DNA of 64,000 bases from the NCBI RefSeq assembly GCF_015709525.1, contig NZ_JADNRA010000036.1:186001-250000 (forward strand), written 5' to 3'. The stretch comes from Methylocystis sp. L43. Its GTDB lineage: Bacteria; Pseudomonadota; Alphaproteobacteria; Rhizobiales; Beijerinckiaceae. Made by a program: the position numbers and the translations under genes. Position 1 is the stretch's first letter, and every line of letters begins with the position of its first letter. Positions 39,187 to 48,527 of this stretch are shown piece by piece. The notes beneath the pieces were generated by a model, which saw nothing but the letters and a program-made list of their open reading frames with translations, searched no databases and had not been told where the DNA came from.

Positions 39187-40725
39187 TCAGGCCGCAAGGC
39201 GCCCGAACGCAAGTCCCGCGCGATAGGAAAGCGCCTCCGCGAGATGCGGTCGGCCGACGGTTTCAGCGCCGTCGAGATCGGCGATCGTGCGCGCGAGCTT
39301 CAAGACCCTGTGAAACCCGCGCGCCGTCAGGCCGAAGCGCTCGGAGGCGTCCCGAATCAGCGCTGTGCCGCTGGCGTCGAGACGCGCCACGCGCTCGATC
39401 ACCGCCGCCGGCGCGGCGGCGTTGGCGGCGACCCTTGGCAGGGAGAGAGCGTCGTAACGGGCGCGCTGAATCTCTCGGGCCCGCGCGACGCGCGCCGCGA
39501 CCTGCCGCGAACTCTCGCTCGGCGGCGGCAACACGAGATCGGCGGCGGTCACCGCCGGCACCTCGATCTGCACATCGAAACGGTCGAGCAGCGGCCCCGA
39601 AAGCCGCGCCTGATATTGCGCGACGCAGCGTTCGTTGGGTTGGCGCTTGCAGGCGTAGCCCGGATCCATCGCATGACCGCAACGGCACGGATTCATCGCC
39701 GCGACAAGCTGAAAACGCGCTGGGTAGACGGCGCGATGATTGGCGCGCGACACCGCCACCTCGCCCGTCTCGAGCGGCTGGCGCAGGCTGTCCAGAACTT
39801 GCGGTTGAAACTCCGGCAATTCGTCCAGAAAAAGCACCCCGTTGTGGGCGAGCGAAATCTCGCCAGGCTTTGCATGGGAGCCGCCGCCGACCAGCGCCGG
39901 CATCGAGGCGGAGTGGTGGGGCGCGCGAAATGGCCGCCGGTCGGTCAGTTCGCCTCCGGCGATCTGCCCCGCCACCGAATGAACCATTGAGACTTCCAGC
40001 AATTCGCGCGGGGTCAACGGCGGCAGGATCGACGGCAGCCGCGCGGCGAGCATCGATTTTCCCGCGCCCGGAGGGCCGCTCATCAGAAGGTTGTGGCCGC
40101 CGGCGGCGGCGATTTCGAGCGCGCGCTTGGCGGTCTCCTGTCCCTTGATGTCGGAAAGGTCGGGCTGATCGGCGGCGAGCCTGCGCACCGCCGGCTGAGG
40201 CGGGGCCAGAACCTGCGCGCCTTTGACGTGATTGACGAGCTGGATGAGCGAGCGCGGCGCGATCACCTCCATATCGCTCGACGCCCAGGCCGCTTCCGGC
40301 CCGCATTCGCTCGGACAGATCAGTCCCAAGCCCCGGGCGTTGGCGGCCACCGCCGCCGGCAGGACGCCCGCCGTCGGCGTTAGCGTTCCGTCGAGCGCCA
40401 GTTCGCCAAGCACGACGAATCCTTCCAGCGCGTCGGAGGGAATGGCTCCAATGGCGGCCATCACGCCAAGCGCGATCGGCACGTCATAGTGGCTTCCTTC
40501 TTTGGGCATGTCGGCGGGGGCGAGATTGACGGTGATTCTTTTCGCCGGCAGCGCCAGACCGGAAGCGATCAGCGCCGCGCGCACCCGCTCGCGCGACTCG
40601 GCGACGGCCTTGTCGGCGAGGCCGACGACGTTGAAGACGACCGCGCCGCTCGAAATCTGCACTTGCACGTCGACAGGACGGGCCTCGACGCCTTCAAACG
40701 CGACCGTCGCCACCCTCACCGCCAT
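39187..40725 (-). CDS. comM: YifB/ComM Mg-chelatase-like AAA+ ATPase
   Basis: A 512-residue protein starting MAVRVATVAFEGVEARPVDVQVQ. The N-terminal ChlI domain includes SRERVRAALIASGLALPAKRITVNLAPAD; AAA+ Walker A GPPGAGKS, Walker B GVLFLDELPEF and a zinc-like CRCGHAM...YACKRQPNERC stretch are present. ComM is a helicase that drives branch migration of incoming DNA in natural transformation. Other competence genes are not in this window, so the role may be general recombination. A longer frame starts at 40755. Confidence 0.93.
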   Translation of the reverse strand: MAVRVATVAFEGVEARPVDVQVQISSGAVVFNVVGLADKAVAESRERVRAALIASGLALPAKRITVNLAPADMPKEGSHYDVPIALGVMAAIGAIPSDALEGFVVLGELALDGTLTPTAGVLPAAVAANARGLGLICPSECGPEAAWASSDMEVIAPRSLIQLVNHVKGAQVLAPPQPAVRRLAADQPDLSDIKGQETAKRALEIAAAGGHNLLMSGPPGAGKSMLAARLPSILPPLTPRELLEVSMVHSVAGQIAGGELTDRRPFRAPHHSASMPALVGGGSHAKPGEISLAHNGVLFLDELPEFQPQVLDSLRQPLETGEVAVSRANHRAVYPARFQLVAAMNPCRCGHAMDPGYACKRQPNERCVAQYQARLSGPLLDRFDVQIEVPAVTAADLVLPPPSESSRQVAARVARAREIQRARYDALSLPRVAANAAAPAAVIERVARLDASGTALIRDASERFGLTARGFHRVLKLARTIADLDGAETVGRPHLAEALSYRAGLAFGRLAA

Positions 40726-40926
40726 CGTGCGCTCCCGAGAAATTCTTTTCGGCAATCGTCAACAGCTTAGCTGGCGCGCGATCTCAGCGCAAGAACATTG
40801 TATGAACATCGCCGTGTCGGCACTAACCTAAATCGCAAATTGCAATTGCCAAGTTTCGGTTTGCGCGCAGATATTCTCGTACGCGGCGCAAGCCGCATTT
40901 GGACCGGCTTAAGGAGGAGATTGGAG

Positions 40927-41184
40927 ATGAAATTGAGGACGGGTCTCGCGCTGGTTTTCGTGGCCGCTTTGGCCGCGCCGGCCCACGCGGCCATGCCGCT
41001 GGCGCCGAGTGCGGCGGCGGGGGCGCCGATCGTGCAAGTTTATGGCGGATGCGGCCCCTATGGTCATCGCGGCCCCTATGGCGGCTGCCGCTGGGGCGGA
41101 CAATGGGGCGGCTACCGCTTTGGACGGCCCTGCCCGCCCGGTTTCCATCTCGGCCCTTACGGCCGCAAGTGCTGGCCGAACTGA
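40927..41184 (+). CDS. Small secreted GCG/CRPN-type protein
   Basis: An 85-residue protein: signal MKLRTGLALVFVAALAAPAHA, then a mature chain rich in Gly/Tyr/Pro with YGGCGPYGHRGPYGGC, and an ending CPPGFHLGPYGRKCWPN. This fits the short exported proteins with a GCG prefix and a CRPN-like tail common in alphaproteobacteria. AGGAGGAGATTGGAG precedes the ATG. The four Cys could form two disulfides. The function is unknown. Confidence 0.7.
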   Translation: MKLRTGLALVFVAALAAPAHAAMPLAPSAAAGAPIVQVYGGCGPYGHRGPYGGCRWGGQWGGYRFGRPCPPGFHLGPYGRKCWPN

Positions 41185-41187
41185 ACT

Positions 41188-41217
41188 AAAAAAGCCGGGG
41201 CGGCGAACCGTCCCGGC
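41188..41217 (-). terminator. Terminator of the adhesin operon
   Basis: GCCGGGGCGG-cgaa-CCGTCCCGGC (10 bp, one wobble), with a six-A run on its left that reads as TTTTTT on the minus strand. It lies 30 bases past the minus-strand gene ending at 41248 and may also end the plus-strand gene at 41184. Confidence 0.85.
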
Positions 41218-41247
41218 GCTTTGCCAGCGCTCCTTTTCAAAACGCCG

Positions 41248-41838
41248 TCAGGGCTTTTGCCCTGAGGAGCGAAGTCCCGTCCCGCCTTTTGGCTGCGCCG
41301 CGGCGCTCGGGGCTGGCGCGTCGCTCGGCGCCACCGGCGCCGAAGATCCCAGCGAAACGGAGAGGCCGAACAGCTTCCACTGGCCCTGGACCGGCGCATA
41401 GAGCAGTTCGAAGCGGATCTGCGTCGGCACGGAGGGGAAAAACCCCGCCATGTGCATCATGCCGTTCGATTCGATCTGCGGCAGCATGCTGAGCTGCGGC
41501 TCCAGCACGGCGACCCCCGAGAGGTCGAGATTGTCTTTGCGTTGGGACGCAAAGATCTCGCCGAGGCGGGCGGCCGTATTGGTCTGAAAGCCGGGCGCGC
41601 TGAGATCGCGCAGCACAGTATAATTGCCGGTTTTGTTGGCTTGATCGAGCGCAAGTAGGGTCGAGCGGATTAGAATCAGAACGCCATTCTTGTCGATCTC
41701 GGCGGGCCTGGGCGCCTGCGCCGGCCTTGAGGGCCCAGGCTTAGGAGCCGGCTTTGGCGATTGCGCCGAAGCCATCGTCGGAAAAAAACTCGCGGCCACT
41801 AGGGCCGCGAGCATTATGTGCTTGATCTTCACGATCAT
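41248..41838 (-). CDS. Exported protein coupled to the trimeric autotransporter
   Basis: A 196-residue protein with signal MIVKIKHIMLAALVAASFFPTMASAQ, a Pro/Lys linker, and one compact domain (about 55-165) with LALDQANKTGNYTVLRDLSAPGFQ, then a Gly/Pro tail. It starts two bases after the adhesin stop and shares its terminator, so it is almost certainly co-expressed. I believe such domains occur in other Rhizobiales near YadA-like genes but cannot check. It may be a periplasmic helper for trimer export, in the way SadB helps SadA; the sequence has no lipobox. Confidence 0.75.
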   Translation of the reverse strand: MIVKIKHIMLAALVAASFFPTMASAQSPKPAPKPGPSRPAQAPRPAEIDKNGVLILIRSTLLALDQANKTGNYTVLRDLSAPGFQTNTAARLGEIFASQRKDNLDLSGVAVLEPQLSMLPQIESNGMMHMAGFFPSVPTQIRFELLYAPVQGQWKLFGLSVSLGSSAPVAPSDAPAPSAAAQPKGGTGLRSSGQKP

Positions 41839-41840
41839 GA

Positions 41841-44207
41841 TCACCAGGCCAGGGTCACGCCGGCGCGACCGGCGACGCCGCCGTATTTCAGACCCGCGCC
41901 GATGCCGGCATTGACCACCATCCAGTCGTTCACGCGCATTTGCGCCTGAGCGGCAAGGCCGTACTGACCACGGAAGGTGCCGAAGTTGCCGGTGACCGAG
42001 AACCATTTGTGGTCCGGCAGGTAGCTGGCCCCGCCGAGCGCGACAGCGACAGCCGTGCCTTCGTAACCGCGTTGCACCGATCTGCCGAGGTCATACACGC
42101 TCTGCGACAGGCCCAACACGCCGGCCTGGAGACCGGCAATGTCCTGCGGACCGAAGGCCGAAGTCGCGAGATGACCCTGGGCGTCCGTAGTGGTGAACTT
42201 GGTCACGCCGACCTGCGAGGCCAGGCTCGCGGCAGACGTGATGCCAGGCGCCTGGTAGGTGGTGGCCGCCGTGCCGAGCATGATCTGGTTGTTGGCGTTG
42301 TTGGTCGCGCCAAGACCCAGAGCCGTCGAGCCATTGAAGCCATTGTTGTTCGCGCCCGCGCCGAGCGCGGTCGAGCCAGCCGTTCCAGCGGAATTAGCCC
42401 CAAGGCCCACCGCCACAGAACCGGCGCTGTTGTCGGTATTCGCCAGGTTGCCCATCGAAACCGATCCGGCGCTGTTGTTGGATGTGGCGCCAGAACCCAT
42501 AGCCGTCGACGCGAGGCTGCCCGCCGCCGTGGCGCCGAAGCCATAGGCGGAGGAGAAGAGACCTGTCGCAACCGAGCCGTCGCCGACCGCCGTGCCGCTG
42601 CCAGACGCCAGAGAGTTTTTGCCGATCGCAACCGAGTCGGTCGCCGTAGCTCCGGTGCCGATCGCGATCGCATCAGCGCCCTTGGCGCCAGCCGACGCGC
42701 CATTACCGATGGCGACAGCGTTGGTTCCGATGGCTTTCGAGCCAGTGCCGGCTGCGAACGAATTGGCCCCGGTTGCAGTATTGCCGGAGCCGACCGCCGT
42801 CGAGTCATTTCCCGTGGCGGAGTTATTGGCGCCGATCGCCGTAGCCTGGTCCTTCGAAGCGTTGTTGCCGCTGCCGAAAGCCGATGCTTGGAACGCCGAC
42901 GTGTTGTTGTTGTTGCCGACCGCGGTCGAGAACGTGCCGCTCGCCGTGGTGTTGGCGCCGATCGCGACGTCCTCGAGGCCGGTCGCTTTCGCGTTCGAGC
43001 CGCCGATCGCCGTCGAGAAATCTCCCGAGGCCTGCGTGCCGGAGCCGAGGGCCGTGCTGGAGTTGGCGGTGGACTTGGCGTTGGTGCCATATGCAGCAGA
43101 GTTGAACTTGCCGTTCGCGACCGAGCCGTCGCCGACAGCGGTGCCATTGTTGGACGCGGTCGTGTTGAGACCGATCGCGACCGAGTCGGTGGCCTTGGCG
43201 TTGGTGCCAATGGCGATCGCGTTGGGGCCGTTGGCGCCAGCCTCGGCGCCAGTGCCGATGGCGATGCTGTTCTTGCTCAGAACCTTGGCGCCAGCCGTCG
43301 TGCCGTCGCCGCCGCCGATCGCAGTGCCGCCCGTTGCGCCTTTCGCGACGGTCGCGCCAGCCAGATTGGCCTTGCTGCTGCCGCCGATCGCCGTCGAGCT
43401 GTCCGCACCGGCGACCGACTGGTTGCCGATCGAGATCGCGCCCTTGCCGTTCGCAACGGCGCCCGGCGTGCCGCCAGCGGACGTGACTCCGCCGATCGCG
43501 ACGGAACCTTCGCCGTTCGCTTGCGCGCCCGGATCGATGTTACCGCCCGTGCCGATGGCCGTCGCGCCATGCGCCGTCGCCTTGGTGGCGTTAGCCGCGA
43601 GGGGGCCGCCGCCGATGGCGATCGATTCGCGCGCCGCCGCCGTCGTCTGGGCGTTATGACCAATCGCGACCGACTCGGTGCCTTCGGCCTTCGAAGCGGC
43701 GCCAAGGGCCGTGTCGCCATCGCCGAGAGCCTCGGCGTCAGCGCCGAAAGCGGACGAGTCCGCGCCGCCCGCCGTCGCGCCCGATGCGCCATTCTTGCCG
43801 TTATCGCCGCCGACGGCCGTGCTGCCGACGCCCGAGGCGAAGGCGTCGCCGCCGACCGCGGTCGAGTTCTTGCCCGTGGCCGAAGTGCCGATGCCGTTGT
43901 TGTCAGTGTCCGACCCGAGCGCGACAGAGCCGGGAGCCGTCGCCTTGGTGTCGTTACCGACCGCCGTGCTTTCCTTGCCGGTCGCCGTCGCGTCCACGCC
44001 GCAGGCCGTATTTGAGGCGAGGCCACCGTCGGTGCCGGTGAAAATCGGACCGGCGCCGAAAATCGAATTCACGCATTCAAACGCGCTCGCCGAAGTCGGG
44101 GCGAAGGCGACGCCCATCGCGACGGCGGCGGAGCCGCCCATCAGAGCGCGGCGGAGTGCGATGGAACCATTTTTGGGCTTGATGAGTTTCTGAGACAGGT
44201 TGGTCAT
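41841..44207 (-). CDS. Trimeric autotransporter adhesin (YadA/BadA type)
   Basis: A 788-residue type Vc secreted protein. The long signal (about 1-44) ends TSASAFEC. The head (about 60-640) is made of YadA-head units of about 14-16 residues with xSVAIG/STAVG followed by xxAxA, giving a left-handed beta-roll. TAATTYQAPGI (about 660) is the neck. A 25-residue linker then leads to the YadA anchor (about 715-788) with GTAVAVALGGAS...VNAGIGAG, ending in aromatic W. There is no long coiled-coil stalk. Two head blocks about 183 residues apart (starts near residues 340 and 522) are close duplicates. ATG 44207 is preceded by GGAACGGG; the upstream frame to 44612 is non-coding. Confidence 0.95.
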   Translation of the reverse strand: MTNLSQKLIKPKNGSIALRRALMGGSAAVAMGVAFAPTSASAFECVNSIFGAGPIFTGTDGGLASNTACGVDATATGKESTAVGNDTKATAPGSVALGSDTDNNGIGTSATGKNSTAVGGDAFASGVGSTAVGGDNGKNGASGATAGGADSSAFGADAEALGDGDTALGAASKAEGTESVAIGHNAQTTAAARESIAIGGGPLAANATKATAHGATAIGTGGNIDPGAQANGEGSVAIGGVTSAGGTPGAVANGKGAISIGNQSVAGADSSTAIGGSSKANLAGATVAKGATGGTAIGGGDGTTAGAKVLSKNSIAIGTGAEAGANGPNAIAIGTNAKATDSVAIGLNTTASNNGTAVGDGSVANGKFNSAAYGTNAKSTANSSTALGSGTQASGDFSTAIGGSNAKATGLEDVAIGANTTASGTFSTAVGNNNNTSAFQASAFGSGNNASKDQATAIGANNSATGNDSTAVGSGNTATGANSFAAGTGSKAIGTNAVAIGNGASAGAKGADAIAIGTGATATDSVAIGKNSLASGSGTAVGDGSVATGLFSSAYGFGATAAGSLASTAMGSGATSNNSAGSVSMGNLANTDNSAGSVAVGLGANSAGTAGSTALGAGANNNGFNGSTALGLGATNNANNQIMLGTAATTYQAPGITSAASLASQVGVTKFTTTDAQGHLATSAFGPQDIAGLQAGVLGLSQSVYDLGRSVQRGYEGTAVAVALGGASYLPDHKWFSVTGNFGTFRGQYGLAAQAQMRVNDWMVVNAGIGAGLKYGGVAGRAGVTLAW

Positions 44208-44528
44208 GATCAGTTCCCGTTCCTTAGGACTGCGAAGAGCACCGAACCGCGATTTTTGCCGAGCCGCGGAGAAGTGGTCCCGACGAATAAAATTTATCCA
44301 GCCATGCACAGTCAACGAAGAACGCCCTGTTTGGCGCGAGCTTTGACCACATTTCGGGCAGCTGTGATAAATTGGAGACAGTGCGGGAGGCGCGCAGAAA
44401 AGCGCAACGAACTTGCCAGCTAATCGCAAATCATTGAAGTGAACGGCTGAAGCCGCCACACCATGAATGTGGCGTAGTAGAACTACGTAAGTCGACTCCT
44501 GACGGGCGGCTTGCCTTCTTCGAATATC

Positions 44529-44574
44529 GTTAACGAGCGACTCTTGCGGTTGAAGACGGTTAACGACCGATTCT
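44529..44574 (+). promoter_or_regulatory. Direct-repeat operator candidate before the methyltransferase gene
   Basis: GTTAACGAGCGACTCT (44529-44544) and GTTAACGACCGATTCT (44559-44574): 14 of 16 bases alike, exactly 30 bases apart, about three helical turns. It lies in the 458-base divergent gap between the adhesin and the methyltransferase (44208-44665), where no gene is seen. It could bind a regulator of either. Confidence 0.45.
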
Positions 44575-44665
44575 CGACCGATGAGCGCGACGCGAATCTC
44601 GCGACATTGCAAATTCGCCGGGCCAAGTGGAGAATGAAACTCCTTTAGGCTCTGGAATCTTGCTT

Positions 44666-46258
44666 ATGACGACTCACTTCGGCACGGCCGTGCAGGCCGC
44701 CATTGCGCGTAACGCCGCTTCTTACGACGATCTTCCTTATGTCTCGCATCCATTTCCGCAAACCAATCCGGCGCGGCTCGGCGCAATCGCCCGCATCTTC
44801 AAACTGCAGGCGGCCGACCTTTCGCGCGCCCGCGTTTTGGAACTCGGCTGCGCGGCCGGCGGCAATCTCATTCCACTCGCGGCCCGCCACCCCGACGCTT
44901 ATTTTTTGGGCGTCGACCTGTCGCAGCGGCAGATCGAGGAAGGCCAGCAGCGAGTCGCCGCCCTTGGCCTCTCCAACATCAATCTGCGCCGTCAGAGTCT
45001 GACCGAACTTCGTTCCAAGGACGGCGGCTTCGACTATATTATATGCCACGGCGTCTACAGCTGGGTGCCCGAGCAGGTGCGCGACGCCATTTTGCGGATC
45101 GCGCGCGACAATCTGGCGCCAAACGGCGTCGCCTTCATCAGCTACAATGTTCAACCTGGATGGCGGCTGCGGCAGACCTTGCGCGACGCGCTGGGGCTGC
45201 ACGTCGGGCCGCATGGCTCGCTGCGCGAGCGCGTCGCCCGCGCCCGCGAAATGCTGTCCTTTTTGGAGCAGAACACGCCGGCGGAGACGACCTGGGGCCG
45301 AATCTTTCGCGCCGAGGCGAATAACCTGAGAAACGCTGACGACTCCTACATCGGCCACGAATTTCTCGAAGACTGCAACGAACCGTGCAGTTTCTCGGAG
45401 TTCATGGCGAGCGCTGGAGGCCGCGGATTGGCCTATCTCGGCGAGGCGGCCCTCTCGGCGATGATGCCCGAGAATATGAATCCGGCCGCGGCGCCTCTGC
45501 TGCGCGCGCTCGCAGGCGACAATCAGGTGTCGCTCGAGCAGCATATGGACATTTTCACCGGCCGGACCTTCCGGCAGACCCTGCTCATCCACAAAGAGCG
45601 GGAAGGCAAATGCGTCCGCAAGATTATGCCGGACGCGCTCGATGGGCTGCATTTCATGGCCCGGGCGGACTTCAATTTTTCGCGCGAGGAGGAAGGCACG
45701 GCCTTTTTTGCCGACGGCTCGGGGGCGTGGTTTTCCACACCGGACCTTGATGTACGCAAGGCCATGGAAGCACTCGTCGCGCGCCTGCCCGAGTCGAGTT
45801 CGGTCGACGACATCGTCGCAGCGATGGAGGTGCGCGGCGCCCCGGTTGACGAGGCGATGCGATCCAGAATCGCCGACGCGCTGCTGCGCATGGCGGTCGT
45901 CGGCTTAGTGACCGCCTCGACTGAGCCCTTCCGGATGGCGCGGTCGCTTTCGGAGAAGCCTGTCGCCTGCCCCATGCTGCGCGCCGACGCGGCCGCCGGC
46001 GTTCTGCACTCGGCCAATCTGCGCCACGAGCCGATTCGCCTCGATGTCGTCGCCCAGGTGGTGACGCCGCTGCTCGACGGCGGCGCCGACCGTGAGGCCC
46101 TGATCGCCGCGACGATCGCCGCAGCGGACTCCGGCCGCGTGACCTTTCAGCGGGCCGGCCAGACAGTGGTCGAGCCGGCGGACATCGCGCTCTGCGCGAC
46201 CGAGCACGTCGATCGCGTGCTCGGCCACCTGCAGAGCAACGCCTGCCTCATCGCCTGA
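44666..46258 (+). CDS. Methyltransferase with regulatory domain
   Basis: A 530-residue protein. The N-terminal class I SAM methyltransferase (VLELGCAAGGNLIPLA, about residue 54; FLGVDLSQRQIEEG; FDYIICHGVYSWVPEQVRDAIL) is followed by the methyltransferase regulatory domain (EHMDIFTGRTFRQTLLIH, about 290-370) and a C-terminal winged-helix-like region. The substrate is unknown. The start choice is uncertain: GTG 44627 in frame adds 13 residues. Divergent from the adhesin. Confidence 0.82.
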   Translation: MTTHFGTAVQAAIARNAASYDDLPYVSHPFPQTNPARLGAIARIFKLQAADLSRARVLELGCAAGGNLIPLAARHPDAYFLGVDLSQRQIEEGQQRVAALGLSNINLRRQSLTELRSKDGGFDYIICHGVYSWVPEQVRDAILRIARDNLAPNGVAFISYNVQPGWRLRQTLRDALGLHVGPHGSLRERVARAREMLSFLEQNTPAETTWGRIFRAEANNLRNADDSYIGHEFLEDCNEPCSFSEFMASAGGRGLAYLGEAALSAMMPENMNPAAAPLLRALAGDNQVSLEQHMDIFTGRTFRQTLLIHKEREGKCVRKIMPDALDGLHFMARADFNFSREEEGTAFFADGSGAWFSTPDLDVRKAMEALVARLPESSSVDDIVAAMEVRGAPVDEAMRSRIADALLRMAVVGLVTASTEPFRMARSLSEKPVACPMLRADAAAGVLHSANLRHEPIRLDVVAQVVTPLLDGGADREALIAATIAAADSGRVTFQRAGQTVVEPADIALCATEHVDRVLGHLQSNACLIA

Positions 46259-46306
46259 GGACGCCTCCAAGGTCGAGGGCGGATCAGCCGCGCCTCGACT
46301 GCGTCA

Positions 46307-47383
46307 TCAGGCGGAGCGGCGAGTGGCCATCTCGGATTCCTCCGGCGAGGCGGCGCTCTCCGCCTGATCGTCCGAGAGCAGCGTCGCAATCCAACGAACG
46401 CTCGGAAAATGTTGACAGAGGATGATCAGCGCGGATGTCAGCGGAACGGCGATAAAGGCGCCGGCGATTCCCCAGATCCAGGTCCAGACAAGGAGTGAAA
46501 CAATAATCGCCAGCGGCGTCAGCGACAATCGCTGGCCCTCAAGCATAGGGGTGATGACATTGCTGATCACGATCTGAATCGCCGTAAAGCCCAGGAAGGC
46601 GATCGTCGGCGCCGTCCAGCCATCGTATTGCATGAACGCATAAAGCGTCGGCGGCAGTATGCCGATGATATTGCCGATCACCGGAACGTAATTGAGCAGG
46701 AAATTCAGCAGCGCCCAGACCATCGCCAGATCCAGGCCGAGAACCAGCGACCAGACCAGGGTCGCCACGCCGGTGATTATGCTCGTCAGGGTGAATACCC
46801 AAAAATATTGGCGGATTTTCCCGGCGGTCGTGTCGACGGCGTCGACGAGTTCGCGTCTTTCACGCCCGCCGAGTTGCTGTCCGATCTTCTCACGCAGATT
46901 CGCAACTTCAGGGAGACCGAAGGCGACGAGCACGCCAATGACGCCGATATAGGCAATGACATTGTAGACGCTCGTGAGCGTCTGTTGTGCGAAGTCGATC
47001 ATCCGGCCGTAGCCGCCGACTCCGCCGATCGAGCCGCCCCAGCCCTGCACCCAAGCGGAGACCCTTTCGTAGAGCTGCTGCAGCTTTTCAGAATTATCGC
47101 CAAAAGCCTGCCCAATCTGAGCGACGGAAAAGGAAATGGCGCCGGCGAAAGCCGCCAGCACCGCGAGCAGCGCCAGAATCGTGCCGATGTTGCTGAGCGT
47201 CTCCGGCACATAGCGCTGCAGCCATGGTTTGACGGGCCAGACAGCGGCGATCACGACAAAGGCCGCCGCGAGCGGCATCGTCACGGCGTAGGTTTGTCTC
47301 AACGCAAAGGCGACGAGCAAGAAGGCGACGATCGCCAGCAGTCTCGTCTGCGTGACCTGTTGCGTTTGCTGCGAGTGATCCAT
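46307..47383 (-). CDS. AI-2E/PerM-family transporter
   Basis: A 358-residue membrane protein with about seven to eight helices. N-terminal pair LLAIVAFLLVAFALRQTYAVTMPLAAAFVVIAAVWPV, a soluble loop, and the conserved NFLLNYVPVIGNIIGILPPTLYAFMQ, with the C-terminal GIAGAFIAVPLTSALIIL. The family exports AI-2 or other small molecules, or acts in Na+/H+ exchange. GGAGAG before ATG 47383 sets the start. It lies 39 bases after the MscS gene. Confidence 0.88.
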   Translation of the reverse strand: MDHSQQTQQVTQTRLLAIVAFLLVAFALRQTYAVTMPLAAAFVVIAAVWPVKPWLQRYVPETLSNIGTILALLAVLAAFAGAISFSVAQIGQAFGDNSEKLQQLYERVSAWVQGWGGSIGGVGGYGRMIDFAQQTLTSVYNVIAYIGVIGVLVAFGLPEVANLREKIGQQLGGRERRELVDAVDTTAGKIRQYFWVFTLTSIITGVATLVWSLVLGLDLAMVWALLNFLLNYVPVIGNIIGILPPTLYAFMQYDGWTAPTIAFLGFTAIQIVISNVITPMLEGQRLSLTPLAIIVSLLVWTWIWGIAGAFIAVPLTSALIILCQHFPSVRWIATLLSDDQAESAASPEESEMATRRSA

Positions 47384-47422
47384 TCCGCTCTCCACAGGGC
47401 TCATGCAAAGCAAAGCGGTCGC

Positions 47423-48394
47423 CTAGCCGCCGTGAAACAATTCGCCGGCTCGAGTCGGCGTCGCCGCCTGATCGCGCCTTTGCTTGCGCGGCGGCGCAGT
47501 TCCGCTCGGCGGCGGCCAACCTTCGCGCTGACGCCCGCGCTCCCCGTCTGTTTCCTCAGTCTGATCGTGGAAGAGGATCTGATAGGTCGGGAACGGCATG
47601 TCGACGCCGGCCGCCTTTAAAGCGGGCGCAATGGCGCGATAGACTTCGTCGGTCGATTCGACGACCTCGCGCATGATCGTCGGCTGGATCCAGACCTCCA
47701 GATTGACGCCGAAATCGCCAAGGCCTTGGAACAGCACGACAGGCTTCGGTTCGTGCAGCACGCGGTCGACTTTCGCGATACTGGAAAGGATGACTGCGCC
47801 CGCCTTGTCGACTTCGTCGCTCACGCCGATCGTGATCATGAGATGAATGCGCCGCGCCTCATAGGCGGTATTGACCACGACTCGATTGGTATAAAGCTCG
47901 CTGTTCGGAATCACGACGCGGCGACTGTCATAGGTGCGCAGCAGAGTCGCGCGGATTTGAATGTCCTCGACGGTTCCCTCATGCGGGCCGCTAACGATCT
48001 GATCGCCGATATGGAATGGCCGCGTGACCAGCAAGAGTATGCCGGCGAGCATATTCTGGAATATGTCCTTCGCCGCGAAGCCGACGGCCACGCTGCCAAT
48101 GCCGAGGGCGCCAAACACGGAAGCGGCGTCGAGCGAAGGAAGGACAACGGACAGGGCGATGATCGCGCCGATCAGGTTAACGGCGCCGCGACCCAGCCTG
48201 GAGAAAATCTTGACGATGTGTCGAGGCTGTCCCGAACGGGTCGCGACCCTTGCGACGCCGCGTCCGACGCCCAGGGCGAACAGGTAAACGACGAAATAGA
48301 CCAAGAGTCCGAAGGCAAGGTTCGGCAGAATTGCGACGAACCCCTGCCAAATGTTCTGAAGCCGCTCCCAGGCTGCGTCCAACTGAAACTCCAT
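47423..48394 (-). CDS. Small-conductance mechanosensitive channel (MscS family)
   Basis: A 323-residue channel. Three N-terminal helices, then the pore helix and beta domain with GIGSVAVGFAAKDIFQNMLAGILLLVTRPFHIGDQI, the MscS signature. Cytosolic vestibule PNSELYTNRVVVN and a basic, Pro/Arg-rich 50-residue tail that is longer than E. coli MscS. It opens on membrane tension during hypo-osmotic shock. Same strand as the AI-2E permease. Confidence 0.93.
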   Translation of the reverse strand: MEFQLDAAWERLQNIWQGFVAILPNLAFGLLVYFVVYLFALGVGRGVARVATRSGQPRHIVKIFSRLGRGAVNLIGAIIALSVVLPSLDAASVFGALGIGSVAVGFAAKDIFQNMLAGILLLVTRPFHIGDQIVSGPHEGTVEDIQIRATLLRTYDSRRVVIPNSELYTNRVVVNTAYEARRIHLMITIGVSDEVDKAGAVILSSIAKVDRVLHEPKPVVLFQGLGDFGVNLEVWIQPTIMREVVESTDEVYRAIAPALKAAGVDMPFPTYQILFHDQTEETDGERGRQREGWPPPSGTAPPRKQRRDQAATPTRAGELFHGG

Positions 48395-48527
48395 GATTCA
48401 GTCCCGTTTCGTCAGGCGATAGAACCCCGAGACGTGGTCGATGTTCCTCGGCGCCGCCGACGCGGTTCCCCAGCCGCCATCGCGCCAGCGCTTCTGCGTG
48501 AGCGAAACCGCGACGCAGCGGTAAATT

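Noticed and set aside
41940-44015. 691-codon open frame opposite the adhesin gene
   Set aside because: It is a shadow of the repetitive, codon-biased head on the minus strand. Its product is low-complexity Arg/Ala/Asp and has no domain.
41841-44207. CRISPR-like or minisatellite array
   Set aside because: The repeated units are coding, of 14-16 codons, degenerate and in frame, and belong to the adhesin head.
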